Below the pieces are notes generated by a model that did not search any database, was not told the origin of the DNA, and saw only the letters and a program-made list of their open reading frames with translations. The position numbers and the translations under genes are program-made. Positions 7,104 to 7,106 of a stretch of 7,106 nt of DNA are shown here, piece after piece (the stretch's first letter is position 1; the number at the start of each line of letters is the position of its first letter). The DNA is taken from the NCBI GenBank assembly GCA_937995495.1, contig CALKKA010000133.1, positions 1 to 7,106 of the forward strand, in the 5' to 3' direction. This stretch comes from an uncultured Phycisphaerae bacterium. GTDB lineage: Bacteria > Planctomycetota > Phycisphaerae > Sedimentisphaerales > Anaerohalosphaeraceae.

Positions 7104-7106
7104 TTT

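Overview
The window is a carbohydrate-degradation locus from a bacterium. Four genes run left to right on the + strand and look like one operon. A fifth, large gene faces them on the - strand. The best guess at the source is a Planctomycetota member of the Phycisphaerae type, or a relative of similar lifestyle. The main reason is the C-terminal dockerin-like module of the - strand enzyme: its 'GCGDCGGAELTGDGN' segment and closing 'DNW' are a style I associate with exported proteins of that group. Several exported enzymes without transport or regulatory genes also fit. This assignment is inference. No RNA gene, mobile element or CRISPR is visible.

Layout: (1) 1-720, the C-terminal part of a GH29 alpha-L-fucosidase cut by the window edge. 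(2) 731-2197, a GH30 family glycosidase with a lipoprotein signal, both catalytic glutamates, and an odd C-terminal tail that looks like the segment normally found at the N-terminus of the family. (3) 2211-3917, a lipoprotein with an ADP-ribosylglycohydrolase (ARH) fold and an added C-terminal beta-sandwich. (4) 3938-4909, a calcineurin-like metallophosphoesterase with a twin-arginine signal and a possible lipobox. Gaps between these genes are 10, 13 and 20 bases, and each of genes 2 to 4 has its own Shine-Dalgarno. (5) 4967-7090 on the - strand, a secreted GH5-like endo-glycanase with a fascin-like beta-trefoil, a CBM6 and a dockerin-type module. It starts at GTG. Only 57 bases separate its stop from the stop of gene 4.

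Read together, the + strand genes suggest a surface- or periplasm-anchored set: a fucosidase removes fucose, GH30 attacks a beta-linked glycan, the ARH-fold protein may cleave an unidentified glycosidic bond, and the phosphoesterase may remove a phosphate or phosphodiester substituent. The - strand enzyme would act outside the cell on a polymer held by its CBM6. The actual substrate cannot be read from the sequence. The most interesting points are the relocated GH30 terminal segment and the ARH-fold lipoprotein in a glycosidase operon.
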